This document shows positions 1 through 6,925 of a stretch of DNA of 8,324 nt, piece by piece. The DNA lies in contig DASYAN010000237.1 of assembly GCA_036501345.1 (NCBI GenBank), positions 1 through 8,324 of the forward strand. Direction: 5' to 3'. Every line of letters starts with the position of its first letter. Within the stretch, counting starts at the first letter, position 1. The position numbers and the translations under genes are program-made. The notes beneath the pieces are model-generated. The model searched no databases. It was not told the origin of the DNA and was given only the letters and a program-made list of their open reading frames with translations. This DNA is from DASYAN01 sp036501345 (lineage in GTDB: Bacteria; Chloroflexota; Ktedonobacteria; Ktedonobacterales; Ktedonobacteraceae).

Positions 1-416
1 CCAGAAATAGCGACCCAGCCATCGCGTGCATCCAGCCCTACGACAATCTGCTGCCCCCAGCGAGCCAATGCATCCTGCAATAGCGCTCGGTCAGTAATTG
101 CCACGGTGCCAAGGATGACACGATTTACGCCTAGCCCAAACATCTGTTCAATGTGGGCCAGAGAACGCATGCCTCCACCAACCTCAATACTTAGTGTAGT
201 TGTCTCGCAAATACGTCCGATGAGATCAGCATTCGCAGGCGATCCCTGTGCTGCCCCATCCAGATCAACAATGTGCAACCAAGAGGCTCCAGCGTCCTGC
301 CAGCGCAATGCCACCTGGACAGGATCAGTATCATAGGTTGTTACCTGGGCATAATCTCCCTGATAGAGCCGCACACAGCGACCATCTTTGATATCAATAG
401 CCGGTAATATGATCAT
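1..416 (-). CDS. hisA: HisA, ProFAR isomerase (5' part, cut by window edge)
   Basis: 1-(5-phosphoribosyl)-5-[(5-phosphoribosylamino)methylideneamino]imidazole-4-carboxamide isomerase, a cytosolic TIM-barrel enzyme that carries out the Amadori rearrangement of ProFAR to PRFAR in histidine synthesis. I translated 138 codons by hand with no frameshift. The protein opens MIILPAIDIKDG, typical of HisA, with the first catalytic Asp at residue 8. HIVDLDGA follows at about 48-55, a phosphate-binding-type EVGGGMR at about 78-84, and GLDARDG at 127-133, where Asp129 matches the second catalytic acid. Roughly the last 100 residues lie beyond the window. The ATG shares ATGA with the hisH stop, so the two are probably translationally coupled. 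The ribosome binding site is weak, which also fits coupling. HisF, its usual relative and often next gene, is not visible. The SLD/GLD and two-Asp pattern with HisA-type start makes HisA much more likely than HisF. Confidence 0.96.
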   Translation of the reverse strand, partial: MIILPAIDIKDGRCVRLYQGDYAQVTTYDTDPVQVALRWQDAGASWLHIVDLDGAAQGSPANADLIGRICETTTLSIEVGGGMRSLAHIEQMFGLGVNRVILGTVAITDRALLQDALARWGQQIVVGLDARDGWVAIS

Positions 417-1021
417 CCGTTTATCCATTTCACAAAATTCCTGAGCATATGTAAGCCAATCGCACCGCTCTTCTCGGGATGAAATTGCGTTCCCCACACC
501 TGACTAGTTGCAATGACACTACAGTAGGGTGAACCATAATCGGTCATTGCAGCGACACCACTTTGATCGTATGGCTCTACATAATAAGAGTGTGCGAAGT
601 AAAAGTATGATGCTGGCGGTATCTCAGAAAATATGGATAGATTCTCATGGAGAGGCGAAACCTGATTCCATCCCATGTGTGGAATTTTGGGGCCATGAGG
701 AATACGTCGCACTTCACCACGGAACAACTTTAGTCCAGCGACCTCACCTTCGGCGTGGTGGTCGGCTAACAACTGCATTCCCAGGCAAATGCCGAGGAAA
801 GGCTTACCTTGTTGCGTTGCATAACGGATCGCGTCGTCCAGGCCACGTTCCGTTATGCGAGCCATCGCAGCACCAGCAGAACCCACACCAGGCAGCACAA
901 CAGCCCGAGCATTTGCCACGATAGCAGGATCATCGGTAACCTGAACCTGTGCCCCCACTTGCTCCAGCGCTTTTTCGATACTGCGAATATTTCCTGCACC
1001 ATAATCAATGATAGCGATCAT
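413..1021 (-). CDS. hisH: HisH, glutaminase subunit of imidazole glycerol phosphate synthase
   Basis: Class I glutamine amidotransferase that hydrolyses glutamine and channels ammonia to HisF, which turns PRFAR into IGP and AICAR. The 202-residue length is normal. Visible motifs are MIAIIDYGAGN at the N-terminus, the oxyanion-strand PGVGS at 44-48, the nucleophile elbow GICLGMQLL with Cys79, KIPHMGWN at 112-119, and WGTQFHPEKS with His181 and Glu183, completing the Cys-His-Glu triad. The ATG lies at 1019-1021; an AAAGG (plus-strand 1035-1039) sits about 13 bases upstream, a rather long spacing. The stop overlaps the hisA start by 4 bases, while 144 bases separate it from the fusion gene upstream. 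HisH and HisA side by side is a common histidine operon order. Nothing is truncated or missing. Confidence 0.97.
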   Translation of the reverse strand: MIAIIDYGAGNIRSIEKALEQVGAQVQVTDDPAIVANARAVVLPGVGSAGAAMARITERGLDDAIRYATQQGKPFLGICLGMQLLADHHAEGEVAGLKLFRGEVRRIPHGPKIPHMGWNQVSPLHENLSIFSEIPPASYFYFAHSYYVEPYDQSGVAAMTDYGSPYCSVIATSQVWGTQFHPEKSGAIGLHMLRNFVKWING

Positions 1022-1165
1022 CTAAGCTCATTTACCTTTCAAAGTCTATTCATTCATTTTCAAGTGTCTGAGTCTTTGGAATACTTCAAGTTTTTTTCTA
1101 TCTAGTAAGATATTTCTTCCATCCACTAACTTAATTTCAGTTGTCCCACTCTTTGAGAGAGCTTA
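1022..1165. other. Intergenic gap between the HAD-kinase fusion gene and hisH
   Basis: This is the longest non-coding gap inside the histidine gene group, and every other junction downstream of vapB is 21 bases or an overlap. It is AT-rich, with a run of seven T on the plus strand near 1091-1097 (A-run on the transcribed side). I found no convincing rho-independent terminator: the best stem on the minus strand, CTCT/AGAG near 1150-1160, has four pairs and no following U-run. A minus-strand TTAAGT, 16 bases, TATCTT pairing could be a poor promoter for hisH-hisA, but I do not rate it. A small direct repeat of the fusion gene's last codons lies at its 5' side. Confidence 0.5.
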
Positions 1166-1186
1166 TTAGTTACCTTTGTCCCACTC
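1141..1186. repeat. 11-base direct repeat at the 3' end of the fusion gene
   Basis: TTGTCCCACTC occurs at 1141-1151 and again at 1176-1186, 35 bases apart. The right copy encodes the end of the fusion protein (EWDK, minus strand); the left copy lies just after its stop, where the same reading gives Glu-Trp-Asp-Asn then a stop. It looks like a small local duplication of the gene's tail, or chance. Confidence 0.5.
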
Positions 1187-3514
1187 AATCGCAAAATTGC
1201 CCATCTGCACCGCCTGCGATAGACCCAACCAGCAGATCTCTGTAGATCGCTTCTCACGATCCAGCAAATTGACAGTTAAGAGCGGACAACACATCAAAGC
1301 GAGACGGAACACCTCTTCCCAATCGGCAGGCAACGCATCGCGCTCATGCAAGAGAGCAATTAGCGGTTTTAGCAAATATTCCAGCTTCGTATCCAGGATA
1401 GCCCGACGCACTAGTGTCAGCTTATAGTTATGCTCAACGAAAATGCTCCCGTCACGAACGGCAACGGTAATCTGTAAATCTTGGCTAACCTCACGCGGGA
1501 AGTACATCCAGGTCGCAAATACATTGTGAAAGAAAGGCTTCACAATATCCAGAATCGGCGAATGGCGACCCGCAAAGGCGGGATCAAAATAGAGGTAGTT
1601 CGTCTGCTCTTGCAGAAACACATTGCCAAAATGGGCATCACCATGCCCGATCACCGTCATGCCTTCACGAGATGGATTGAGCACGACCTTTGCCCGCTCG
1701 ATCAAATCTCCCAACGTCGACAGAGCTCCATTGATAGCAGTGCCGTTGATTACCCAGCGGTAGCGCAAGAGATCCTCGAAAACCAGCCCTTGTTCTTGTC
1801 CGCTAGAATCCTGCCAACTAGGAAAAGTAAATACTTCGCTTGCATAAAAATTGGAGAGGCGTCCACCAGTTAGACGCTGCCAGAAGAGCTGGTGAATTGG
1901 TGCTTTGGCATACTCTTCTGCCGTACTAGCCGCCAGCGTTGATTGGTAGATCTCAAGCAACCGTTCACACTCGCGCTTTTCAGCCGCAACAAGTACCCCA
2001 ACCTTGGTCTGGGCAGTCCCCCCGATCTCGACGACACGCATCAAATCAAACATGACGGGCCAGCGCACGACTGGATAGATCACCATCTGCTGATCTTTTT
2101 CATGCACGGTATGCAGCGGCATGATGGTATTATACCCTACATTAGAGAGTATTTCAGCATGATGGTATTCTTCTAGAATACTATGTCCTTCAACATGGGT
2201 TTTGAAAAAGTATTCTTGGCCCTTAACCCGATAGATGCCATCCAACGAGTTAACAGAGGCTGGTTTCGGCATCAAGATGAGGTTCTCGATCTGCAAATCC
2301 ATATGACGGGCAAACCAGCGCAACAAGAGTCGCTCGGCTTTTTCTCGTTCGCTAAATTGCAGACGCCGAATGGTTGCTAAGTCATCAATACGTGTCAGCA
2401 ACGCCGGAACATTGGTCACGTCTTCCACAATAAAGTCTGGCTGGCTTTGTTCCAGCAAGGTACGAGCCTCAGCCGAACGTGCTCCTGTCAGCACAGCAAC
2501 AGTAATAGCTCCAGCGTCGCGACCGCCATGCACATCACTAGGTGTATCACCAACGACAACAAAGCTCCCATGCAGCTTTACAGGCTGATTAGGTTGATAC
2601 TCAGGATCTGCTGCTACTAAGAATGGATAAGGATGTGGCTTGACCAGAGAAGAAGTTTCGCCTTGCCCATCTAATCTAGCTTCAGCCTGAGCCACTTCAA
2701 CATGGGTGACAAGACGCGTTTCGTCAAAATACTCTAATAAACCGTAATTTTTTAATGGGACAATCGCCTCTTGCCCTGGTCGCCCAGTCGCAACAGCCAG
2801 GATGTATCCTTGTGAGCACAATGTCTCCAGCGTTGCCCGTAGCTCCTCTACTGGCAACAAAGGACGTTCGAAATAGATACAGCCACGCTTGCCAGTTTGC
2901 ACCGGAGCATGACCATACTCCTGCGTATAAAGCTCATCACCAAGGTACCATTCTTGAAAAATATCATGGCAGAGCTTCCACGAAGGACTGTAGCGTGCAA
3001 AGACTCCTTCGATCCGACAGCCCAGTACTATGCTCGCATAGCGATTCAAACGATTAATAACCTCAAGCCCCACACATCCCTGGAAAATTGAAGCCTCAAA
3101 ACGGCGGAATGCCTCTACTGAGATTGTCTTTGGTCCTTCTGCTTGTGCCAGTGCCTGACGGAATGCCGCTATCCAGTTGGCATCCCATGGACGCAGCGGC
3201 AACAGAGGAGACCAATCAGGCAGTTTTGCCAGTAAGTCAATCAAGCAGATACATACTGCTGTATAGCAGGTGTCCCAGTTAGAGTTAATCGAACGCGCTT
3301 TGAATTTCAGGATCACTGTTTCTGGCAAGGTCTCATGGCTCAGGCGAAAACACTCTTCAGCCGTTGTCACAGGATGATAAGGGGTGGTAGTTCCAGAGAT
3401 GTTCCAGTAGCGCGGACTATAGAGAAGCTCATGCAACACCAGTCCGGCCGTTACCCAGTAGGCTTTTTCAGAGGTAATCACCCCATCAAGATCAAAAATG
3501 ACGACATTGCTCAC
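1166..3514 (-). CDS. Fusion protein: N-terminal HAD-like phosphatase, C-terminal APH-type kinase
   Basis: A 782-residue cytosolic protein of two enzyme domains. Residues 1 to about 375 form a HAD hydrolase: motif I FDLDGV with Asp8 and Asp10, motif II VATGRPG with Thr243, motif III KPHPY with Lys292, and motif IV VVGDTPSDVHGG with Asp323 and Asp327. About 230 residues separate motifs I and II, much larger than a usual C1 cap. Residues about 395-782 resemble aminoglycoside/choline-type phosphotransferases: a likely ATP lysine at 438 (YFFKTH), Glu448, Glu449 or Glu454 as helix partner, the catalytic loop HGDAHFGN with Asp626 and Asn631, and the metal-binding FDPAF with Asp644. All key residues appear intact. 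Start is GTG at 3512-3514, sharing GTGA with the hisG stop and preceded by AAAGAGG five bases upstream. Its position within the his genes suggests a linked role; the HAD half could supply histidinol-phosphate phosphatase, but that is only inference. The kinase substrate is unknown; antibiotic or sugar modification are alternatives. Confidence 0.85.
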   Translation of the reverse strand: MSNVVIFDLDGVITSEKAYWVTAGLVLHELLYSPRYWNISGTTTPYHPVTTAEECFRLSHETLPETVILKFKARSINSNWDTCYTAVCICLIDLLAKLPDWSPLLPLRPWDANWIAAFRQALAQAEGPKTISVEAFRRFEASIFQGCVGLEVINRLNRYASIVLGCRIEGVFARYSPSWKLCHDIFQEWYLGDELYTQEYGHAPVQTGKRGCIYFERPLLPVEELRATLETLCSQGYILAVATGRPGQEAIVPLKNYGLLEYFDETRLVTHVEVAQAEARLDGQGETSSLVKPHPYPFLVAADPEYQPNQPVKLHGSFVVVGDTPSDVHGGRDAGAITVAVLTGARSAEARTLLEQSQPDFIVEDVTNVPALLTRIDDLATIRRLQFSEREKAERLLLRWFARHMDLQIENLILMPKPASVNSLDGIYRVKGQEYFFKTHVEGHSILEEYHHAEILSNVGYNTIMPLHTVHEKDQQMVIYPVVRWPVMFDLMRVVEIGGTAQTKVGVLVAAEKRECERLLEIYQSTLAASTAEEYAKAPIHQLFWQRLTGGRLSNFYASEVFTFPSWQDSSGQEQGLVFEDLLRYRWVINGTAINGALSTLGDLIERAKVVLNPSREGMTVIGHGDAHFGNVFLQEQTNYLYFDPAFAGRHSPILDIVKPFFHNVFATWMYFPREVSQDLQITVAVRDGSIFVEHNYKLTLVRRAILDTKLEYLLKPLIALLHERDALPADWEEVFRLALMCCPLLTVNLLDREKRSTEICWLGLSQAVQMGNFAIEWDKGN

Positions 3515-4575
3515 TGGAACCTCTTTAAGCGCCCTCGGAGTGCGCGTACATTGACAGATTCTTCGCCAAAACGATAGGTGAGCGGCGTGACATTGACATG
3601 AATTGCGCCCGCATCACGCAGTACAGCAATAGTATCAAGCAATTCAGGAGCGGATTTTCCTATCCCTGCTACGCCAGTGATCGTGTACCAGCCTTGCTCC
3701 ACACTCGTCGAGACACGAAATTCGATGCTGGAAACTCCAGACTTCAATCGCTCATTCAATTTGGTACAGAGGTGTTGCATGGCCTCGATACTCTCACCAT
3801 GCAGATACGCTGTCAGCATTGAATGATCTCGTGCTTGCATACGAGCATCAATTAATTCCAACATTGTCTCAGTCAACTTCAATGCCTGTGATTGCTGACT
3901 GAGCGACCACACATTCCCGATCAAGCAGGACTGCGAACGCAGTACAACACCATCCTCTAACAACTTTAAGTGATTCTCGCGCAGTGTCGTGCCAGTCTCG
4001 GTAAGGTCCACAATCAGGTCTGCAGTATCGGTCAATGGAGCCGCTTCCAGAGCGCCATGAGGTGAAAATATTTTGCAATGGGTAATATTATGGCGCTCCA
4101 GAAACTGCGTCGTGAGTCGTGGATACTTCGTCGCGATACGCAGACCACGCCCTTTATGGCTCTGATAGTAGCTGGAAAGATGCCAAAGGTCGGCACAATT
4201 ACTGACATCAATCCAGGTCTCAGGCACAGCAATCACAAGATGACAGCCACCATAGCCCAGATCACGTTCGAGCACGGTGGGATCTTCACCATCTGTACTA
4301 TCCTCCGACTCATCCTCACCATAGCCCCGATGTTCCGCTAAGATATCATAGCCAGTGATCCCCAGGGTAGCATCGCCACTTTCCACCAGCTCAGGAATGT
4401 CAGCTGCACGCTGGAAAACTACTTCCAGCCCCGGCATACTTTTGATTTGCGCCAGATATTGACGTGGATTGCTGCGGCTGACCTTTAATCCACATTCGGC
4501 AAGAAAATTTAATGTTGCCGCCTCTAGTGCTCCCTTATTCGGCAACGCCAGACGCATATCCGCATTTCTGCTCAT
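3511..4575 (-). CDS. hisG: HisG, ATP phosphoribosyltransferase, long form
   Basis: Catalyses condensation of ATP with PRPP to phosphoribosyl-ATP, the first and feedback-controlled step of histidine synthesis. I chose the ATG at 4573-4575, which makes an ATGA overlap with the upstream gene's stop and has AAGGAT about nine bases before it, giving 354 residues; an in-frame GTG two codons earlier is the alternative. Motifs (ATG numbering): RLALPNKGAL from about 8, LGITGYD at 71-77, DLGYGGCHLVIAVP at about 105-118, IATKYPRLT near 147, and the PRPP loop DLTETGTTLRENHL near 190-203. From about 250 to 335 there is an ACT-like C-terminal region (YTITGVAGIGK, LRDAGAIHVNVTPL), which marks the histidine-sensing long form, so inhibition by histidine is likely. 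An acidic stretch rich in Asp and Glu (about 87-99) and a basic tail make it longer than the usual 290 or so. Confidence 0.95.
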   Translation of the reverse strand: MSRNADMRLALPNKGALEAATLNFLAECGLKVSRSNPRQYLAQIKSMPGLEVVFQRAADIPELVESGDATLGITGYDILAEHRGYGEDESEDSTDGEDPTVLERDLGYGGCHLVIAVPETWIDVSNCADLWHLSSYYQSHKGRGLRIATKYPRLTTQFLERHNITHCKIFSPHGALEAAPLTDTADLIVDLTETGTTLRENHLKLLEDGVVLRSQSCLIGNVWSLSQQSQALKLTETMLELIDARMQARDHSMLTAYLHGESIEAMQHLCTKLNERLKSGVSSIEFRVSTSVEQGWYTITGVAGIGKSAPELLDTIAVLRDAGAIHVNVTPLTYRFGEESVNVRALRGRLKRFQ

Positions 4576-6074
4576 AGACACTGATCCTTATCCTGGGTAT
4601 TCTGGGTGCGCAAAGCGAGTGCTTCAACATTCGACACCTGTTCTTCACCTGTGACCAGATCACGCACGGTCACGACTCCTTGACGCCGCTCATCCTCTCC
4701 AACAATCAGCGCGAGACGTATCTGACGCCGTGCCGCCAACCGTAAGCCAGCACTCACACCATGATCAGCTACGTCCACCTCAGTACGCACACCAAGCGAA
4801 CGAGCAGTGTGAGCAACCTGCAAAGCATAGGGCAAATCTTGAGTATGCACAGGAATAACGAGCGCCTGTGTGGTAACAATGGGGGGCAATGTCTCACGAG
4901 GAATCAGCGATAGGAAACGCTCCACACCAAAGGCAAAACCACAAGCATTTAACTCCCGAGGACTGCCAACAGTACTCATCAGATGATCATAGCGCCCACC
5001 ACCGCAGAGTTGGACATCAAAACCGTCCTCTTGCGCATGAATCTCGAAGACAAGCCCAGTATAATAGCTCACTCCACGGCCCAATGAGAGATTCAGCACA
5101 ATTTGCTCACGTGGCACACCGCACTGCTCTACGATCGACACCAGTTGTTGTAGTTCGGTCAGTGGCGCTGGATCAAGGCCATAGCGATCCAATAACTCTC
5201 GTACCTCGCTGAAGACTTCGGGTGGTGGTCCAGAAACAGCATGTAGCGCACGTAAAAATTCCAGAGCGTGGAGGATCTGGCGACGCTGCTCACTACGACC
5301 CATCTTCCACAGGAAGCGCTCGACGGTCTCACGCCGGATATCGTCATCACCAAATGAGACACTGATACCATCCAGCAAAGACGTCACATAGCGTGCCTGT
5401 ACACCCTGATCAGCTACTTGAGTCAACTTCTCAAGCGAAGGATCTGGCGGATAGAGAGCTTCCAAGCGTTCTTGCACAACCCGCTCACCCTCTTCAGAAC
5501 GACTAATCTGCTCCATCAAACTGAGCAGCAGATGTACAGCATGGCTATCCAAGTGTAAACGATTGATAAAACCGCTGACAACCCCGATATGTCCCAGTTC
5601 AAGGCGATAGTGTGAAATACGCATTTCGTGTAGCATATTGCATGCCAGTTGCAGGATCTCGGCATCGGTAGCAAAAGGATCACCGCCAAAGAGCTCAACT
5701 CCTAGTTGCGTATGTTGACGATAACGGGCACGCCCCGGAGCCTCGTAGCGGAAGATCGAGCCAGCATATTGAAAGCGTAGCGGTAACAGCTGCTGCTGAT
5801 AATGATCGAGGTAGAGACGACAGATAGAAGCGGTATACTCCGGTCGCAAGCACAATTCACGGTTGTGTAAACGGAAGGCATAGAGCTTCTGCCACAACTC
5901 CTGTCCAAAGCTTGCTTCAAAGAGATCGCTACGCTCAAGAACGGGTGTATCGACCTGAGCATAGCCAGCTTGCGTTAGGAATGTGCTGAGTTGATCGATC
6001 ACCCAACGCTGATGCTGATACACATCTGGTAATAGGTCATACATACCACGCAATCGTTCAACGCGCTTTTTCAT
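4572..6074 (-). CDS. hisZ: Histidyl-tRNA-synthetase-like protein: HisZ-type regulatory subunit or HisRS
   Basis: A 500-residue class II synthetase-fold protein. Visible are RGMYDLLP at 9-16, LRPEYTAS (Glu79) , motif 2 IFRYEAPGRARYRQHTQLGVE (split: Arg109, Gln123, Glu127), RGVSYYTGLVFE from 333, CGGGRYDHL from 357, and motif 3 GFAFGVERF at 379-387. Residues about 402-485 look like the HisRS anticodon-binding domain (ALIVGEDERRQG, VTVRDLVTGEEQ). Canonical HisRS has RGLDYYTG; here Leu-Asp is Val-Ser, while the Arg is kept. About 206 residues lie between QLGVE and RGVSYY, roughly 70 more than in E. coli HisRS. Overlap with hisG and the changed HisA motif favour a HisZ-like ATP-PRT partner; the anticodon domain and Glu79 favour a true HisRS (hisS). 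Long-form HisG normally does not need HisZ, which leaves the role open. Only 21 bases separate it from vapC; its own ribosome site is weak (AGAAAAG). Confidence 0.75.
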   Translation of the reverse strand: MKKRVERLRGMYDLLPDVYQHQRWVIDQLSTFLTQAGYAQVDTPVLERSDLFEASFGQELWQKLYAFRLHNRELCLRPEYTASICRLYLDHYQQQLLPLRFQYAGSIFRYEAPGRARYRQHTQLGVELFGGDPFATDAEILQLACNMLHEMRISHYRLELGHIGVVSGFINRLHLDSHAVHLLLSLMEQISRSEEGERVVQERLEALYPPDPSLEKLTQVADQGVQARYVTSLLDGISVSFGDDDIRRETVERFLWKMGRSEQRRQILHALEFLRALHAVSGPPPEVFSEVRELLDRYGLDPAPLTELQQLVSIVEQCGVPREQIVLNLSLGRGVSYYTGLVFEIHAQEDGFDVQLCGGGRYDHLMSTVGSPRELNACGFAFGVERFLSLIPRETLPPIVTTQALVIPVHTQDLPYALQVAHTARSLGVRTEVDVADHGVSAGLRLAARRQIRLALIVGEDERRQGVVTVRDLVTGEEQVSNVEALALRTQNTQDKDQCL

Positions 6075-6095
6075 TCTATATTCATTTCTTTTCTG

Positions 6096-6572
6096 TTAAT
6101 GAGCATTTGGATCCTCGATATTCAAACCTTCAGCTTCGGCAATACTGAGTAGATCAGTATCGGCACTCACAAAAATAGGAGCAGTTTTCCCAAGAGCTAT
6201 AAATTCGCTGCTTGCTTTGAGTGCACACGCAAGTTGTATAGCATCATACGCACGTAGTTTATGGATACGGCAAAGATCACCTGCATGAGTATAAACTGCT
6301 TTTGTAACATTGACAAGAGTATATTGCTGTTCTACATCCTGACGAAAAATCCTGATATGATGATCGCGGTCTGATTCGCTGATTCGCTGGTTGAGATCTT
6401 GCTGCCTAGCCTTGCGACAAAATGCTGTTACCGCTTCAGCTAATGTGACATATGAAAGAATAATAGTATTATCTGCATTTCGCTTGCATTGCACTACTAC
6501 CCACTCACTACCTGTTTCATTCACATATCTCTTCACTATAGCTGATGTGTCAAGAAACAGATTGGTTTTCAT
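6096..6572 (-). CDS. vapC: VapC-like PIN-domain toxin (ribonuclease)
   Basis: A 158-residue PIN-domain protein, probably the toxin of a type II toxin-antitoxin pair that cleaves RNA with Mg2+. The acidic active-site set is present: Asp8 in NLFLDTSAIVKRY, Glu46 in TLAEAV, Asp110 in LRAYDAIQLACAL and Asp138 in FVSADTDLL, in the usual order and spacing. Size is slightly longer than the common 125-145. The ATG at 6570-6572 shares ATGA with the antitoxin stop, typical of coupled translation that lets antitoxin come first. Its RNA target cannot be read from sequence. The coding region includes two exact 8-base tandem units (6371-6386) where slippage would break the frame. Downstream, the hisZ-like gene begins 21 bases later, so toxin and histidine genes may share a transcript. 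A PIN endonuclease of another role is the alternative, made unlikely by its partner. Confidence 0.9.
   Translation of the reverse strand: MKTNLFLDTSAIVKRYVNETGSEWVVVQCKRNADNTIILSYVTLAEAVTAFCRKARQQDLNQRISESDRDHHIRIFRQDVEQQYTLVNVTKAVYTHAGDLCRIHKLRAYDAIQLACALKASSEFIALGKTAPIFVSADTDLLSIAEAEGLNIEDPNAH
6371..6386. repeat. Two-copy 8-base tandem repeat inside vapC
   Basis: CTGATTCG is present twice in direct succession (6371-6378, 6379-6386), followed by CTGG, a partial third start. In vapC it encodes the Arg-Ile-Ser-Glu-Ser region (about residues 63-67). Gain or loss of one unit would shift the toxin frame. Two copies only, so it could be chance. Confidence 0.6.
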
Positions 6573-6892
6573 TCGCGTGGTCCCCGATCTTCGATCACCA
6601 TCTCAGAAACGGGCTTTCCCTGACCAAATAGGCCAGCAAGTCGTTTGCGTTCAGCTTCTTCTTCTGGCGTATCAGGTTGACCTACTGGAATACGGTAAAT
6701 GATCCCTCTACGAGAGAGATACTGCTGGATATCATGCTCACTGAGAGAATGATCCGCTGGAAGGGATCTGCGAAGATGCTGCGTGAGCAGCTTATGAAGG
6801 TGCTTTTCTAGCACTACTTCACTTCTTCCCGCTTCTGCTAAAAGAGCTTTGTATTCTTCTTCAGTCAGGCCAATATTCACTTGATGGATCAT
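6569..6892 (-). CDS. vapB: VapB-like antitoxin
   Basis: A 107-residue protein just upstream of, and overlapping by 4 bases, the PIN toxin. The N-terminal part (about 3-40, VNIGLTEEEYKALLAEAGRS then a Leu/His-rich helix) looks like a small DNA-binding segment, perhaps ribbon-helix-helix, though I cannot fix the fold. Residues 75-107 are strongly charged and end in KPVSEMVIEDRGPRE, the toxin-binding kind of tail seen in many antitoxins of PIN toxins. It should bind and block VapC and repress its own promoter. The ATG at 6890-6892 is preceded by a strong GGAGG seven bases upstream, so it should be translated well, more than the toxin. The 165-base upstream gap contains a consensus -10 box. Symbol vapB is by family role, not by a close match. 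Confidence 0.82.
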   Translation of the reverse strand: MIHQVNIGLTEEEYKALLAEAGRSEVVLEKHLHKLLTQHLRRSLPADHSLSEHDIQQYLSRRGIIYRIPVGQPDTPEEEAERKRLAGLFGQGKPVSEMVIEDRGPRE

Positions 6893-6899
6893 GTCGTTT

Positions 6900-6904
6900 C
6901 CTCC
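6900..6904 (-). promoter_or_regulatory. Strong ribosome binding site of the antitoxin gene
   Basis: GGAGG on the minus strand (CCTCC as given), seven bases before the ATG. It settles the antitoxin start and is the best Shine-Dalgarno site of the toxin-antitoxin pair; the toxin has no comparable separate site. Confidence 0.8.
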
Positions 6905-6925
6905 AATCTCGATAAGTCAACTCTT

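Noticed and set aside
106..336. Plus-strand open frame opposite hisA
   Set aside because: The minus strand reads HisA with both catalytic Asp residues; the plus frame has no family likeness.
529..1105. Plus-strand open frames opposite hisH
   Set aside because: They overlap a fully conserved HisH on the other strand, resemble no family and have no ribosome site; shadows of the real gene.
1060..1130. Promoter for hisH-hisA in the 144-base gap
   Set aside because: Only poor matches to -35 and -10 boxes; not enough to list as a feature.
4576..4581. GTG two codons earlier as the hisG start
   Set aside because: Possible, but the ATG gives the ATGA overlap seen at other junctions here and a better distance to AAGGAT.
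4889..5212. Plus-strand 107-codon open frame opposite the hisZ-like gene
   Set aside because: His- and Ser-rich nonsense composition, lies wholly within a gene with clear synthetase motifs.
6075..6095. T-box or histidine attenuator ahead of the hisZ-like gene
   Set aside because: The gap is 21 bases, with no His-codon run or leader hairpin.
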